64,000 nucleotides of DNA from Pseudomonas sp. RIT-PI-r (GCF_001297015.1 NZ_LIGE01000025.1:186001-250000); one strand, 5' to 3'. Positions 25,270 through 34,464 are shown, counted from the stretch's first letter. Notes: a model not told the origin generated them from the letters alone. Numbers and translations: made by a program.

Positions 25270-26004
25270 ATGATCGATTCAACCAAAAACGCGCTGGTTG
25301 TCAGCGCCCACTCAGCCGATTTTGTCTGGCGTGCCGGTGGCGCCATCGCCCTGCATGCACAGCAGGGTTACCACGTTCACATCGTCTGCCTGTCGTTCGG
25401 CGAGCGCGGCGAATCCGCCAAGCTGTGGCGCAAGGGCGAGATGAGCGAAGACAAGGTCAAAGCCGCACGTCGCGAAGAGGCTCAGGCCGCCGCCGACATT
25501 CTCGGGGCCAGTGTCGAGTTCTTCGATATCGGCGATTACCCGATGCGCGCCGACAAGGAAACCTTGTTCCGTCTTGCCGATGTGTTCCGCCGGGTGCAAC
25601 CGGAGTTCGTCCTCAGTCACTCGCTCAAGGACCCGTATAACTACGATCACCCGCTGGCCATGAACCTGACCCAGGAGGCGCGCATCATCGCCCAGGCCGA
25701 AGGCTATAAACCGGGTGAGAAAATCGTCGGCGCACCGCCGGTCTACAGTTTCGAGCCGCACCAGCCCGAGCAATGCGAATGGCGCCCCGATGTGCTGCTC
25801 GACATCACTGATGTCTGGGACAAGAAGTACGCGGCCATCCAGTGCATGGCCGGGCAGGAGCATTTGTGGGAGTACTACACGCGCGTCGCCCTGCAACGCG
25901 GGGTGCAAGCCAAGCGTAATGTCGGGATCACCTCAACCCGCAACATCGTCCATGGCGAGGGTTACCAGAGTATTTTCCCGCGTGTCACGGAGAATCTGGG
26001 ATGA
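25270..26004 (+). CDS. galB: 4-oxalomesaconate hydratase
   Basis: The ATG at 25270 follows AGAGGAG; an in-frame start 33 bases earlier lacks such a site. The 244-residue protein has the PIG-L/LmbE fold: an N-terminal strand with [21 protein letters not shown], where the usual AHPDD metal motif appears as AHSAD, then [11 protein letters not shown], and the HPL histidine in YDHPLAMNL near residue 134. GalB of Pseudomonas putida is the unusual hydratase of this fold, converting 4-oxalomesaconate to 4-carboxy-4-hydroxy-2-oxoadipate. Its stop overlaps the galC start (ATGA). Confidence 0.88.
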   Translation: MIDSTKNALVVSAHSADFVWRAGGAIALHAQQGYHVHIVCLSFGERGESAKLWRKGEMSEDKVKAARREEAQAAADILGASVEFFDIGDYPMRADKETLFRLADVFRRVQPEFVLSHSLKDPYNYDHPLAMNLTQEARIIAQAEGYKPGEKIVGAPPVYSFEPHQPEQCEWRPDVLLDITDVWDKKYAAIQCMAGQEHLWEYYTRVALQRGVQAKRNVGITSTRNIVHGEGYQSIFPRVTENLG

Positions 26005-26717
26005 GCGAACATATCGGCAAGACTGGCGTTGTCGTGCGCAATATTCAGCGCGCCGAAGCAGCGCTAATCGATGAGTTGAAACGCTTCGGCGTGGCGACCA
26101 TTCATGAAGCGCAGGGTCGCAAAGGCCTGTTCGCGAGTTCGATCAGACCGATTCAACAAGGCTCGGTGATCAGTGGTTCAGCCATCACGGTACTGGTCGC
26201 CCCGGGTGACAACTGGATGTTCCACGTGGCCGTCGAACAATGCCGGCCCGGCGATATTCTCGTGGTTGCACCGAGTTCGCCGTGCACCGACGGCTACTTC
26301 GGCGACCTTTTGGCCACCTCGCTCAAGGCCCACGGCGTTCGGGCGCTAGTGATTGATGCGGGCGTGCGCGACACCCACACCCTGCGCGAAATGGGCTTCC
26401 CGGTCTGGTCCCGTGCCATCAGCGCGCAAGGCACAATTAAAGAAACCCTGGGCTCGGTCAACCTGCCGCTGGTGTGCGGCGGGCAACTGGTGCACCCGGG
26501 TGATGTGGTTGTTGCTGATGACGATGGTGTGGTGGTCGTGCGACGCACCGAGCTGCAGCAAGTCGTCGAAGCCAGTCGCGCCCGCGCCGACCTGGAGGAA
26601 CAGAAGGCCCTGCGCCTGGCCAAGGGCGAACTGGGTCTGGACATCTACAACATGCGCGCGCGCCTGGCGGAAAAGGGGTTGCGTTACGTCGACAGTCTTG
26701 AAGAACTGGGAGACTGA
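26001..26717 (+). CDS. galC: 4-carboxy-4-hydroxy-2-oxoadipate aldolase
   Basis: The 238-residue protein is of the RraA-like / HMG aldolase family: [13 protein letters not shown] near residues 33-45, [22 protein letters not shown] near 70, then [25 protein letters not shown] near 98-122 with the catalytic Arg/Asp pair. Family members cleave 4-carboxy-4-hydroxy-2-oxoadipate to pyruvate and oxaloacetate with a divalent metal. It overlaps galB by 4 bases and is 2 bases before galD, so it forms a tightly coupled operon. Confidence 0.93.
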   Translation: MSEHIGKTGVVVRNIQRAEAALIDELKRFGVATIHEAQGRKGLFASSIRPIQQGSVISGSAITVLVAPGDNWMFHVAVEQCRPGDILVVAPSSPCTDGYFGDLLATSLKAHGVRALVIDAGVRDTHTLREMGFPVWSRAISAQGTIKETLGSVNLPLVCGGQLVHPGDVVVADDDGVVVVRRTELQQVVEASRARADLEEQKALRLAKGELGLDIYNMRARLAEKGLRYVDSLEELGD

Positions 26718-26719
26718 GC

Positions 26720-27847
26720 ATGGCGCAGACCCGCATTCCCTGTCTGCTGATGCGCGGCGGTACGTCGAAAGGTGCTTACTTTCTGGCCGACGATTTACCG
26801 CAAGAACCTGCGCTGCGAGACCGCGTGCTGCTGGCGGTGGTGGGCTCGCCGGATGCGCGGCAGATCGACGGCATTGGCGGCGCTGATTCGCTGACCAGCA
26901 AAGTGGCGATCGTCAGACCGTCGAGCCGCGCGGGTGCCGATGTCGATTACCTTTTCGCCCAAGCGCTGGTGGATGAGCCGCGCGTCGATTACGGTCAGAA
27001 CTGCGGAAACATCCTCGCCGGTGTCGGTCCGTTCGCCATCGAGCGTGGGTTGGTAGCAGTGACAGCCGATGTCACCCCAGTGCGGATCTACATGGAAAAC
27101 ACCGGACAGATCGCCATCGCCCATGTGCCAACGTCTGATGGTGAGGCGCGCTACGACGGCGACGCGCGTATCGACGGCGTGCCGGGGCAGGCCGCACCGC
27201 TGATTGTCGAATTCGAGGATGTCGCTGGCGCCAGCTGCGGCGCCATGCTGCCGACCGGCAACGCCCGGGACGTGATTGACGGCGTTGAAGTGACCTGCAT
27301 CGATAACGGCATGCCCGTGGTGCTGATCAACGCGCAAGAGCTTGGTTGCAGTGGCTATGAGAGTCCCGCGCAACTCGACGTCAATGCTTCACTGAAACAG
27401 CGTCTGGAGTCCATCCGCATGCAAGCGGGGCGGCGCATGAACCTGGGTGATGTGAGTCAGCGCAACGTACCGAAGATGTGCCTGATTGCACCGCCGCAGG
27501 TAGGTGGTGCAATCACTACACGCAGTTTCATTCCCCATCGCTGCCACACCAGCATTGGCGTGTTCGGCGCGGTCAGCGTGGCTGCCGCCTGCCTGATCAA
27601 AGGCAGTGTGGCGGCGGTCATGGCGGTGGCGGAGGAGGGCGAGGTGAAACGCCTGTCGATCGAACATCCGACGGGCGAGTTCACTGTGGAGTTGCGCTTG
27701 CAGGACGAGCGATTGCTCGGGTGCGGACTGATGCGCACGGCTCGGTTGTTGTTTGATGGCCTCGTCTGCATTCCATCAGCGATCTGGAGTGGCAAAGCCG
27801 TTGGTCAATCAGGAGAGTGCTTCTCGCAAGTACGCGTAAAGAGCTGA
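26720..27847 (+). CDS. galD: 4-oxalomesaconate tautomerase
   Basis: The 375-residue protein is of the PrpF/diaminopimelate-epimerase-like family. It has IPCLLMRGGTSKGAYFLADDLP at the start (quoted in part: the MRGGTSKG motif), DGIGGADSLTSKVAIV near 50, and NCGNILAGVGPFAIE near 94 with the catalytic cysteine. It has about 14 extra residues at the C-terminus relative to the roughly 360-residue GalD I remember. GalD tautomerises the keto form of 4-oxalomesaconate to the enol used by GalB. Last gene of galBCD, followed by a terminator. Confidence 0.92.
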   Translation: MAQTRIPCLLMRGGTSKGAYFLADDLPQEPALRDRVLLAVVGSPDARQIDGIGGADSLTSKVAIVRPSSRAGADVDYLFAQALVDEPRVDYGQNCGNILAGVGPFAIERGLVAVTADVTPVRIYMENTGQIAIAHVPTSDGEARYDGDARIDGVPGQAAPLIVEFEDVAGASCGAMLPTGNARDVIDGVEVTCIDNGMPVVLINAQELGCSGYESPAQLDVNASLKQRLESIRMQAGRRMNLGDVSQRNVPKMCLIAPPQVGGAITTRSFIPHRCHTSIGVFGAVSVAAACLIKGSVAAVMAVAEEGEVKRLSIEHPTGEFTVELRLQDERLLGCGLMRTARLLFDGLVCIPSAIWSGKAVGQSGECFSQVRVKS

Positions 27848-27903
27848 AAAAACGCGCAAGCGATCCACCCATGTGGAGCAGGTCGCGCGTGCCCAGAACC
27901 GAC

Positions 27904-27927
27904 AAAGCCCTGAATAGTCAGGGCTTT
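27904..27927 (+). terminator. Hairpin terminator after galD
   Basis: AAAGCCCTGA, loop ATAG, TCAGGGCTTT, then GTTGT. A 10-base perfect stem 56 bases after the galD stop. The T-run after it is short and interrupted. The A-run in the left arm would allow it to work from the other side too. Confidence 0.7.
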
Positions 27928-28078
27928 GTTGTATCCAGTGGAAGCTCGGCGGGTGAGTCGCTTTGATCTGCCAGACCCTGTGAAAGCTCGTTGATCGATC
28001 GCCACCTTCTTTCTGTCGACCATTTTTGTCGAACTCATCGGCTCCCGACACTCGACAGCCACACTCAAGCACCTGATT

Positions 28079-28408
28079 GTGAGTCCCGGGCTTTGGATAC
28101 TGGTACCGGCAATGATTGCGACCGGTGCAAGTGGAGTGTTAATGAGTCGGAAACGACAAGGACGACTGGTCGCTTTGAAGAAGAAACGCATGCCATTCAT
28201 TGCCGCCAATGGCCTGTTGGTTCTGCTGCCGTGCGCCATTTTGCTTAACCAATGGGCGTCGGCGGGAAGTCTGGATACGCGTTTTTACTTCGTGCAGGTA
28301 ATTGAACTGATCGCAGGGGCCACCAATCTCGCATTAATGGGGATGAATATGCGTGACGGCCTGCGCCTGAGCGGCCGACTGCTGCGGGTTGCACCTCACA
28401 GACAGTAA
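28079..28408 (+). CDS. Small membrane protein, unknown
   Basis: The frame opens with GTG at 28079 and encodes 109 residues: a first hydrophobic helix LWILVPAMIATGASGVLM, a basic loop (SRKRQGRLVALKKKRM), a second helix FIAANGLLVLLPCAILL, and a third weaker one VIELIAGATNLALMGM. The tail is basic. No ribosome site is evident at the GTG, so the true start could be the ATG at 28142. I do not recognise the family. It is the first of several small genes in an islet between the gal and LysR/MFS loci. Confidence 0.55.
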   Translation: MSPGLWILVPAMIATGASGVLMSRKRQGRLVALKKKRMPFIAANGLLVLLPCAILLNQWASAGSLDTRFYFVQVIELIAGATNLALMGMNMRDGLRLSGRLLRVAPHRQ

Positions 28409-28438
28409 GCTGAATACTTGCTTCCGTTTGTTTTAAAA

Positions 28439-28532
28439 GCTGGGCCGAAATTTGCCATTCGTGATCAGCTGCTATCGGCCAGAAGCAGCCTGTCATAAGC
28501 GAAATGTTTCGGCCCCGGAGCGGTCATTTGCT
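28439..28532. repeat. Degenerate palindromic intergenic element, copy A
   Basis: Outer arms GGGCCGAAA (28442-28450) and TTTCGGCCC (28507-28515) are perfect complements. Between them lies GCTGCTATCGGCCAGAAGC and AGCCTGTCATAAGC. Copies B and C share the CTGCT-TTGGCCGA-CTG.C..GTC pattern. I recall similar sequences as dispersed non-coding repeats in Pseudomonas genomes. Confidence 0.5.
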
Positions 28533-28607
28533 TTTGCCTATCCAACGTTTTGTATAACCTCGGGAAATTCGTTTCGAACCCCGCATTGCAATATCCAGGT
28601 TCCCGAT

Positions 28608-28877
28608 ATGCAGACAGACCAAAACAGACTACTCGCCCTCGCATTGCTAGAGATCAAGACTTTACTTGTTGATTATCTGGGTAGCGTTGTAGACGCCCCG
28701 ACGAATGTTCGCGTGGCGGCGCATATTGCCTATGCACTTCATAACGAGGCGGAGGCTGTTTACACCAATGCTGACTTTGCGCTCGACGACGCATCCCAAA
28801 AAATCGCTGCGATCGATCAAATTTTAGGTGCCACTGACGGCGCCGCGCTATTGGGCAGATTTGATGTCGAAACCTAA
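28608..28877 (+). CDS. Small protein, unknown
   Basis: The ATG at 28608 has AGGT 8 bases before it. The 89-residue product (MQTDQNRLLALALLEIKTLL ...) is predicted mostly helical and acidic, with no signal peptide or membrane segment. Upstream in-frame codons come from repeat copy A and are not counted. Such small helical acidic proteins are common among immunity or accessory genes, but nothing here proves that. It lies between repeat copies A and B. Confidence 0.55.
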   Translation: MQTDQNRLLALALLEIKTLLVDYLGSVVDAPTNVRVAAHIAYALHNEAEAVYTNADFALDDASQKIAAIDQILGATDGAALLGRFDVET

Positions 28878-28902
28878 GTCATTCCAGATAATGCTAAACC
28901 AG

Positions 28903-28970
28903 GATGACTGCTTTTGGCCGATCTCTGCCTGTCGTGAGGGCCGTAATCGGCCCAAAACGGAGCCTCCAAG
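28903..28970. repeat. Degenerate palindromic intergenic element, copy B
   Basis: TTTTGGCCGAT (28913-28923) pairs with ATCGGCCcAAAA (28947-28958), one base bulged, around CTCTGCCTGTCGTGAGG. Related to copy A, whose centre carries the same GCCTGTCNT stretch. Confidence 0.5.
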
Positions 28971-29031
28971 CAAGAATGTTTGCGTCAGCTACGCTATTCC
29001 ACCAAGCACGATACTGAAAGCGAGGATTGGG

Positions 29032-29493
29032 ATGACAGTTGGCCGCAGAGATGATCTAGCCTATTCCATCCTGTTAATCACTCCGGTTCTCCTTTACGCC
29101 AGTATAGGTGCGAACCCGCTGTATACAGGCAGTGGTTACCTTGTTGCAGTCCCCGCAGCCGTGTTCGTACTGGGCTCGATTTTTCGAACGCCTGCCCTGT
29201 TTCTGACTGGTACGACAGCCGCGGCGGTGGCCACACTGTCGATCTACATGAACATCATCGCCAGCCTCGACCACCCCGAAGGGTTGTTTGGGCTCGGGCA
29301 TGTGTTCTCAATGCCCGGCATGTTGGTTGGTGCATCAGCGTCGGCCTGGCTGTTGAGATACCGCGTGAAAGCAAGTTTGCCGTGGATCGTCGCGGGCATT
29401 GGCTTTCTGGGAACTGCCTTGGGATTCATAGTCGCCCAGATGGTTATGTGCAACACCCTGATGTATTGCGGACCGCTTTCATTTGGGGGTTAA
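29032..29493 (+). CDS. Small membrane protein, unknown
   Basis: I start at the ATG at 29032 with GAGG 7 bases upstream, because codons before it derive from repeat copy B. The 153-residue protein has four to five hydrophobic segments: AYSILLITPVLLYASIG, GYLVAVPAAVFVLGSIF, PALFLTGTTAAAVATLSIYM, GMLVGASASAWLL and PWIVAGIGFLGTALGFIVA. The C-terminus carries two cysteines. I do not recognise the family. It is bounded by repeat fragments on both sides. Confidence 0.6.
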   Translation: MTVGRRDDLAYSILLITPVLLYASIGANPLYTGSGYLVAVPAAVFVLGSIFRTPALFLTGTTAAAVATLSIYMNIIASLDHPEGLFGLGHVFSMPGMLVGASASAWLLRYRVKASLPWIVAGIGFLGTALGFIVAQMVMCNTLMYCGPLSFGG

Positions 29494-29512
29494 CACAGGA
29501 ACCGAACTTCCC

Positions 29513-29530
29513 CTTCTGGCTGAAAGCAGG
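29513..29530. repeat. Possible fragment of the same palindromic element (copy D)
   Basis: CTTCTGGCTGAAAGCAGG resembles the TTTTGGCCGAAAGCAG core. Only one arm is present. Weak on its own, but it falls in the next gap between small genes, as copies A-C do. Confidence 0.3.
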
Positions 29531-29536
29531 CGGGTA

Positions 29537-29947
29537 TTACCTTGTTTCAGCTACGCCAGGAGGCCAGCTTTCATAGAAAGAGCCGCCTACAGGTATCGGG
29601 TTGCCATCCATATGGTATGCGGCCCATGCCAGTAGGTGTGCCATGCGTTCGGCAGCAACTGGCGACAGTCTGCAATATCCTCTGACTTCGTCTAGCCGTA
29701 CTCGGCAAACATCGAGGTGGCGTCGAACCCCGGAAAATCCACCAAGATAGAGATAGAACTCGTCGAGAAGGATACCCACGCCTGGAACACCATAGGTGCC
29801 GGCCACACCTGGTGCCTCCTCATATATGGCCTTCACATCATGGCCTTCCAAGGTCGCGACAGCGGTTAGTACATCGCAAAAAGTATCTTTCATGCTGTTG
29901 CTGACCCAGAGGTCATAGCTGTTGCCGATAATGATGGGCGCGCCCAT
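29537..29947 (-). CDS. Small soluble protein, unknown
   Basis: The ATG at 29947 (MGAPIIIGNSYDLWVSNS) gives 136 residues; a frame extension to 30010 runs towards repeat copy C and is doubtful, and an ATG at 29893 is an alternative. The protein is mixed alpha/beta and acidic with GVPGVGILLDEFYLYLGGF and CRLSPVAAERMAHLLAWAAY. No signal peptide, membrane segment or known motif. It may be one half of a toxin-immunity type pair, but no partner is visible. It is convergent with the membrane protein gene. Confidence 0.5.
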   Translation of the reverse strand: MGAPIIIGNSYDLWVSNSMKDTFCDVLTAVATLEGHDVKAIYEEAPGVAGTYGVPGVGILLDEFYLYLGGFSGVRRHLDVCRVRLDEVRGYCRLSPVAAERMAHLLAWAAYHMDGNPIPVGGSFYESWPPGVAETR

Positions 29948-30047
29948 GAGTCTTACTCTGATTTCGATAATGGAATGCTGAAGAAGAGACGGATTCAGCC
30001 ATGTCGCCAATTTTCAATAGGCCGTCTCCGCTCCGATTATTATCGTT

Positions 30048-30109
30048 TTGGGCTGGAAAAGGCCATGCGTGGGCGGCTGCTCTTGGCCGAAATCTGTCTT
30101 TAACGACAG
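30048..30109. repeat. Degenerate palindromic intergenic element, copy C
   Basis: Contains GGCTGCTCTTGGCCGAAATC followed by TGTCTTTAACGACAG, in the order seen in copies A and B. It closes the islet of small genes on the right. Confidence 0.4.
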
Positions 30110-30142
30110 CCATCAACTTCACGAGTATCCGCAAATATCAGC

Positions 30143-31048
30143 TTACGCCCCGGCTGACATCCGGTGATGCTCCAGCAAGAAGTCCACAAACAATCGCACC
30201 CGCGCCGGCATCGCCGCGCCACCAACGAACACCGCATGAATCGGTTCCTGGTCTCCGGGGTTCCAGGCCTCCAGCAGCGCAATCAGCTCGCCGCGCTGCA
30301 GATCCTCGCTCACGCTGAACTCTCCGATACGGGCAATGCCGGCACCGACTCGGGCGAATTGTGCCAACGCTTCACCACTGCTGCATTCGATGTTGCCGCT
30401 GACCTTCAGGGAAAACGCTTTGCCATCGCCGATAAATGGCCAGTTGGGTTCGGCACGCTTGAAATTGAAGCGCAGGCAGTTGTGCTGTAGCAAGTCTTCC
30501 GGTTCCTGCGGGACGCCGTGGCGCTGCAGATACTCGGGCGATGCCACCACGACCTGGCCGGTGGTGCCAATCCTGCGTGCGGTCAGCGGGCTGTCGGGCA
30601 GATGACCGAAGCGCACCGCGACGTCGGCCTGCCCGCCGAGAATGTCGACCACTTCGTCGCCGAGGGTGAGGTCGACGACGATGTTCGGGTAACGCGCGCT
30701 GAAGGCTGCGACCAATGGAACGATGGCCAGGCGTCCATGACCAAGGGCGGCACTGACCCGCAATCGCCCCTTGGGCACGCCTTGGTCGGCGATGGCGTCT
30801 TCGACCTCGTCCATGTCGGCGAGGATACGCCGGGCGCCGCGCAGGAACGCTTCGCCCTCGGCGGTGAAGGTGAGCGCTCGTGTGGTGCGCAATAGCAGGC
30901 GGGTGCCAAGCCGTTGCTCGGTGCGCGCGATGATCCTACTGACTGCCGAGGGTGTCAGGCCCAACGCACGTGCGGCGGCCGACAGACTGCCTTCCTGCGC
31001 CACGGTGGTGAACACGCTCATTTCACCTGACCTGCCGTTGAAATCCAC
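30143..31048 (-). CDS. LysR family transcriptional regulator
   Basis: The 301-residue protein has the LysR helix-turn-helix at about residues 8-62 (MSVFTTVAQEGSLSAAARAL, SRIIARTEQRLGTRLLLRTTR). An effector domain beginning GRLRVSAALGHGRLAIVPLV follows. It is of normal length. It is divergent from the MFS exporter gene at 31143 with a 94-base gap, the usual arrangement for a regulator of that exporter. Confidence 0.92.
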   Translation of the reverse strand: MDFNGRSGEMSVFTTVAQEGSLSAAARALGLTPSAVSRIIARTEQRLGTRLLLRTTRALTFTAEGEAFLRGARRILADMDEVEDAIADQGVPKGRLRVSAALGHGRLAIVPLVAAFSARYPNIVVDLTLGDEVVDILGGQADVAVRFGHLPDSPLTARRIGTTGQVVVASPEYLQRHGVPQEPEDLLQHNCLRFNFKRAEPNWPFIGDGKAFSLKVSGNIECSSGEALAQFARVGAGIARIGEFSVSEDLQRGELIALLEAWNPGDQEPIHAVFVGGAAMPARVRLFVDFLLEHHRMSAGA

Positions 31049-31142
31049 TTGTGCCTCCTACGCAAAGGTGATTGCCAAAAACGCTATCTACCGCCTGAAA
31101 GGGCGGGATCGTAGCATTGGCAGCATAGATGAGGAGCTTTTC

Positions 31143-32309
31143 ATGCGTATCAATCCACCACTTGTTGCACTCGCCATCGGTGCCTTCGGCATCGGCGTTA
31201 CAGAATTCGCCCCCATGGGCATGTTGCCGGGTATCGCTGCGGATCTGGGCGTTTCCATTCCCGCAGCCGGTTTGCTGGTCAGTGCTTATGCGCTAGGCGT
31301 ATTGCTCGGCGCACCGCTGATGACCCTCACCACCGGCAGGATTCCCCGGCGCTATCTGCTGATCGGGCTCATGGCGATTTTCACCCTGGGTAATCTGATG
31401 TCAGCGTTGGCCACCGATTACTACAGCCTGATGGTCGCCAGGGTCGTGACCTCACTGAACCACGGTGCTTTTTTTGGCGTTGGCTCCGTCGTCGCCGCTA
31501 CCCTGGTCGCCCCGGAAAAACGCGCCGGGGCAGTGGCGGCGATGTTCATGGGCCTGACTCTGGCGACCATCGGCGGTGCGCCGCCGGCCGCCCGGGTTGG
31601 CGGTCTGTTCGGCTGGCGCCCCGCGTTCTGGGGGATTACCGGCCTGGGCGTGCTGACCATGGCCGCATTGTGGTTCGCTCTGCCCAACGTGCGGGCGCCG
31701 CAAAGCGTCGGTGTCATGGCAGAAATTCGCGTGTTGGGCCGCGGCCCGGTGCTGGCCGCGCTGGCCCTGACCGTGGTCGGCTCGAGTGCCATGTTCACCG
31801 TCTTCACCTACATCGCGCCGATCCTCAGCAGCGAGACCCATGCGTCCACCGCCTTCATCACCGCCATGCTGATGCTTTACGGTGTCGGGTTGACGCTGGG
31901 CAACATGTGGGGCGGCAAAGCCGCTGACCGCTCAATCGATCGCACCCTGATCGTTTCGCTGAGCGTGCTGATTCTGGTCCTGTTGGCGTTCACCGTACTG
32001 ATGCGCTGGCCGCTGCCGGCCGCCGTGGCCATTCTGATCTGGGGTATTGCCAGTTTCGCCCTGGTGCCGCCGCTGCAGATGCGTGTGATGGAAGCGGCGA
32101 AGGACGCGCCCAATCTGGCCTCGGCGGTGAACATCGGCGCCTTCAATTTCGGCAATGCGATTGGCGCGGCGCTGGGCGGTGCGGTGATCAGCAGCGGCTT
32201 GGGTTATCCGGCGATCTCCCTGGCCGGCGCGGCAATGGCGGGCCTGGGGCTGCTGATGGTTTTGGGGTTTGCGTGGCGTTCCAGAACGGTTGAAGCTGCA
32301 GTCGTGTAA
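31143..32309 (+). CDS. MFS transporter, AraJ/YdhP-like
   Basis: The ATG at 31143 follows GAGGAG by 7 bases; a longer frame upstream overlaps the divergent promoter region and is not used. The 388-residue protein has about 12 helices and starts PPLVALAIGAFGIGVTEFAPMG, typical of AraJ/YdhP exporters (the GxxEF motif in TM1). The TM2-TM3 loop is unusual, TLTTGRIPRRYLLIG, lacking the common D/GR pair of motif A. Substrate unknown. Confidence 0.88.
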   Translation: MRINPPLVALAIGAFGIGVTEFAPMGMLPGIAADLGVSIPAAGLLVSAYALGVLLGAPLMTLTTGRIPRRYLLIGLMAIFTLGNLMSALATDYYSLMVARVVTSLNHGAFFGVGSVVAATLVAPEKRAGAVAAMFMGLTLATIGGAPPAARVGGLFGWRPAFWGITGLGVLTMAALWFALPNVRAPQSVGVMAEIRVLGRGPVLAALALTVVGSSAMFTVFTYIAPILSSETHASTAFITAMLMLYGVGLTLGNMWGGKAADRSIDRTLIVSLSVLILVLLAFTVLMRWPLPAAVAILIWGIASFALVPPLQMRVMEAAKDAPNLASAVNIGAFNFGNAIGAALGGAVISSGLGYPAISLAGAAMAGLGLLMVLGFAWRSRTVEAAVV

Positions 32310-32367
32310 CACGTTCAACAATGCTCGGCGAGTTGTCAGTATTCGAGAGGATGAGTAAGCTGCCCCC

Positions 32368-32994
32368 ATGAATCAGCCATCCCTATCTGCCTCCTCGCCG
32401 AGCACTCGCGGCCCCGCCGAACACGACATTCGTAACCAGATTGTCGCCGCGGCCAACGAGCATTTCAGCCAATACGGCTACGGTAAAACCACGGTTTCCG
32501 ACCTGGCCAAGGCCATCGGTTTTTCCAAGGCCTACATCTATAAATTCTTCGATTCCAAGCAGGCGATTGGCGAGGCCATTTGCGCCAACTGTCTTGGGCA
32601 AATCGCTGCGGCAGTCGAACAAGCGGTTAATACCGAGGCGATTTCAGCCACCGAGCGTTTGCGCAGGTTGGTGAAAACCGTGATCGCTACGGGCGTGGAC
32701 CTGTTCTTCAATGATCGCAAGCTCTACGACATCGCCGCGTTTTCCGCTTCGGAGCGCTGGAACAGTGCCCAGGTGTACGAGGCGCAGATCAAGGCCTTTA
32801 TCTTCGACATCGTGCGCCATGGTCGAGAAGCGGGGGAGTTCGAGCGCAAGACCCCGCTGGACGAGACCGTCGAGGCGATCAATCTGGCGCTGCGACCTTT
32901 CGTCAATCCGCTGCTGTTGCAACACAATCTGGATTTGATCGAGCAAGCGCCCACGCTGACCACCAATCTCATCCTGCGCAGCCTCATGCCTTGA
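32368..32994 (+). CDS. TetR family transcriptional regulator
   Basis: The 208-residue protein has the TetR HTH at about residues 20-65 (IRNQIVAAANEHFSQYGYGK, TTVSDLAKAIGFSKAYIYKF, FDSKQAIGEAI). A C-terminal domain of the TetR_C_7 kind follows with DLFFNDRKLYDIAAFSASERW. It precedes a FadL-like porin gene and an RND efflux operon, each with the same 24-base dyad at its promoter, so it is the likely repressor of both. The ribosome site is poor. Confidence 0.9.
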   Translation: MNQPSLSASSPSTRGPAEHDIRNQIVAAANEHFSQYGYGKTTVSDLAKAIGFSKAYIYKFFDSKQAIGEAICANCLGQIAAAVEQAVNTEAISATERLRRLVKTVIATGVDLFFNDRKLYDIAAFSASERWNSAQVYEAQIKAFIFDIVRHGREAGEFERKTPLDETVEAINLALRPFVNPLLLQHNLDLIEQAPTLTTNLILRSLMP

Positions 32995-33103
32995 CCCATC
33001 GCTGAGCAAGGTTTTCAGGCGATTCGAGTCAAACGACATCCCCTCATTACGTTTCCTGCCCAACGGCACATCAGTGCCGGGAGGGCATTGAATTTAGTCT
33101 TAA

Positions 33104-33127
33104 GTGACCATTGACTGAATAGGTCAC
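33104..33127. promoter_or_regulatory. 24-bp dyad upstream of the FadL-like gene (putative TetR operator)
   Basis: Ends GTGAC and GTCAC bracket a core with ATTGAC. It matches the site at 34531-34554 at 18 of 24 positions. TTGACT inside it can serve as the -35 of a promoter with TATGGT (33136-33141) as -10, so binding would block polymerase. It lies 65 bases upstream of the FadL-like start. Confidence 0.6.
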
Positions 33128-33192
33128 ATGGATAATATGGTTTCGCTGTAGTGCTAGATGTTCTATTCCAGTGATCTCCATAGAGTCCAATA

Positions 33193-34464
33193 ATGAAAAA
33201 AACAATGCTCAAGAGCCCCGTGGGCCTGGCCTTCGTACTTGCGTCTTCCAATGTGTTTGCCGGTGGCTTTGCACTCAACGAACAAAGCATCAGCGGGATG
33301 GGCTCCGGTTTTGCCGGGCGCTCTTCTTCAGCCGAAGACGCCAGTACGATCTACGGCAACCCGGCGGGCATGGCGCGGCTTAAACGAGAGCAGGTCAGCG
33401 TGGGCGCGGCGACGCTGTTCGCCAAGTCGGATATCAGCCGGACGCGCAGTACGTTCGGCGGCAATGAAGATGGCGACATGGTGCCGACGACCACCGTGCC
33501 CATGGGGTATTACGTCAAACCGATTGATGACCACTGGGCATTCGGCGTCGGATTTTATGTACCGTTCGGGCTGATCACCGACTACGGCAGTGGTTATGCC
33601 GGGCGCTATTACGCCAACAAGAGCGAAGTCACCACGCTGACTTTCCAGCCGACCATCAGCTACGCCTTTAACGAAAAAGTCTCGATCGGTTTCGGCCCGA
33701 CCATTAACCGTATCAGCGGCGAGATATCGGGCATGGTCCCCAATCCACTCAGCCCGGGGCGTAATGACGGCAAGCTGAAAAGCACCGGCGATGACACCGC
33801 GCTGGGCTTCAACGCCGGCGTGCTGGTGCAGGCAACAGACCGGACCCGCCTGGGGCTGACCTATCACTCCAAAGTCAGTTACCACCTGGATGCGAAAACC
33901 AAGGTCACCGATGGCATCTTCAGCGTGCTGGGCGTCAGCGGCCGCAGCTATGACGCATCGCTGGACGTGGACACGCCGGAGTCGGTGGATTTTTCGGTCA
34001 CGCATCAATTCAATAACGACTGGACGCTTTATCTGGGCAGTACCTGGACGCGCTGGAGCCGCTTCAAGGAGCTGACGATCGAGAACAGTGGCTTGCCGAC
34101 GTTGCTGAGTGGCCAGTTGGGGACGATCAGCGAAGAGCAGAACTGGCACGACACCTGGGCTCACGCGATCGGTGCGGCCTATCAATTGAATAACCAATGG
34201 GTGCTTCGTGCCGGTTTCTCGGTTGATCAGTCACCGGCCAACAACACCAATCGGGGGCCGCGCATTCCGACGGGCGACCGCAAGGTGCTCAGCGTCGGGG
34301 CAGGCTGGACGCCCATGGAAAATGTCACGATCGACCTGGCTTATTCCTACCTTTGGGAGGAGAGCGTCGAGGTTAACGACACCTCGGCATCGAGAGGTGC
34401 CTACAGTGCCAGATACAAGAACAGTGCGAGCGGGCTGGGGACTTCGGTGAGCTACCGTTTTTAG
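33193..34464 (+). CDS. FadL/TodX-type outer-membrane hydrophobic compound channel
   Basis: The 423-residue protein has a signal peptide ending SSNVFA, then GGFALNEQSISGMGSGFAGR at the mature N-terminus. This is the FadL hatch region, with the NPAGMARLKREQVS motif (FadL NPA) near residue 57. A 14-strand barrel follows and ends in LGTSVSYRF, a terminal phenylalanine that directs barrel assembly. FadL-type channels import long-chain fatty acids or aromatic hydrocarbons. It lies between the TetR and RND genes and shares its operator with the efflux operon. The region at the start codon is A-rich (AATAATGAAAAAAACAA). Confidence 0.92.
   Translation: MKKTMLKSPVGLAFVLASSNVFAGGFALNEQSISGMGSGFAGRSSSAEDASTIYGNPAGMARLKREQVSVGAATLFAKSDISRTRSTFGGNEDGDMVPTTTVPMGYYVKPIDDHWAFGVGFYVPFGLITDYGSGYAGRYYANKSEVTTLTFQPTISYAFNEKVSIGFGPTINRISGEISGMVPNPLSPGRNDGKLKSTGDDTALGFNAGVLVQATDRTRLGLTYHSKVSYHLDAKTKVTDGIFSVLGVSGRSYDASLDVDTPESVDFSVTHQFNNDWTLYLGSTWTRWSRFKELTIENSGLPTLLSGQLGTISEEQNWHDTWAHAIGAAYQLNNQWVLRAGFSVDQSPANNTNRGPRIPTGDRKVLSVGAGWTPMENVTIDLAYSYLWEESVEVNDTSASRGAYSARYKNSASGLGTSVSYRF

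Noticed and set aside
28452-28607. N-terminal extension of the small gene at 28608
   Set aside because: These codons fall inside the palindromic repeat copy A, and the ATG at 28608 has its own ribosome site.
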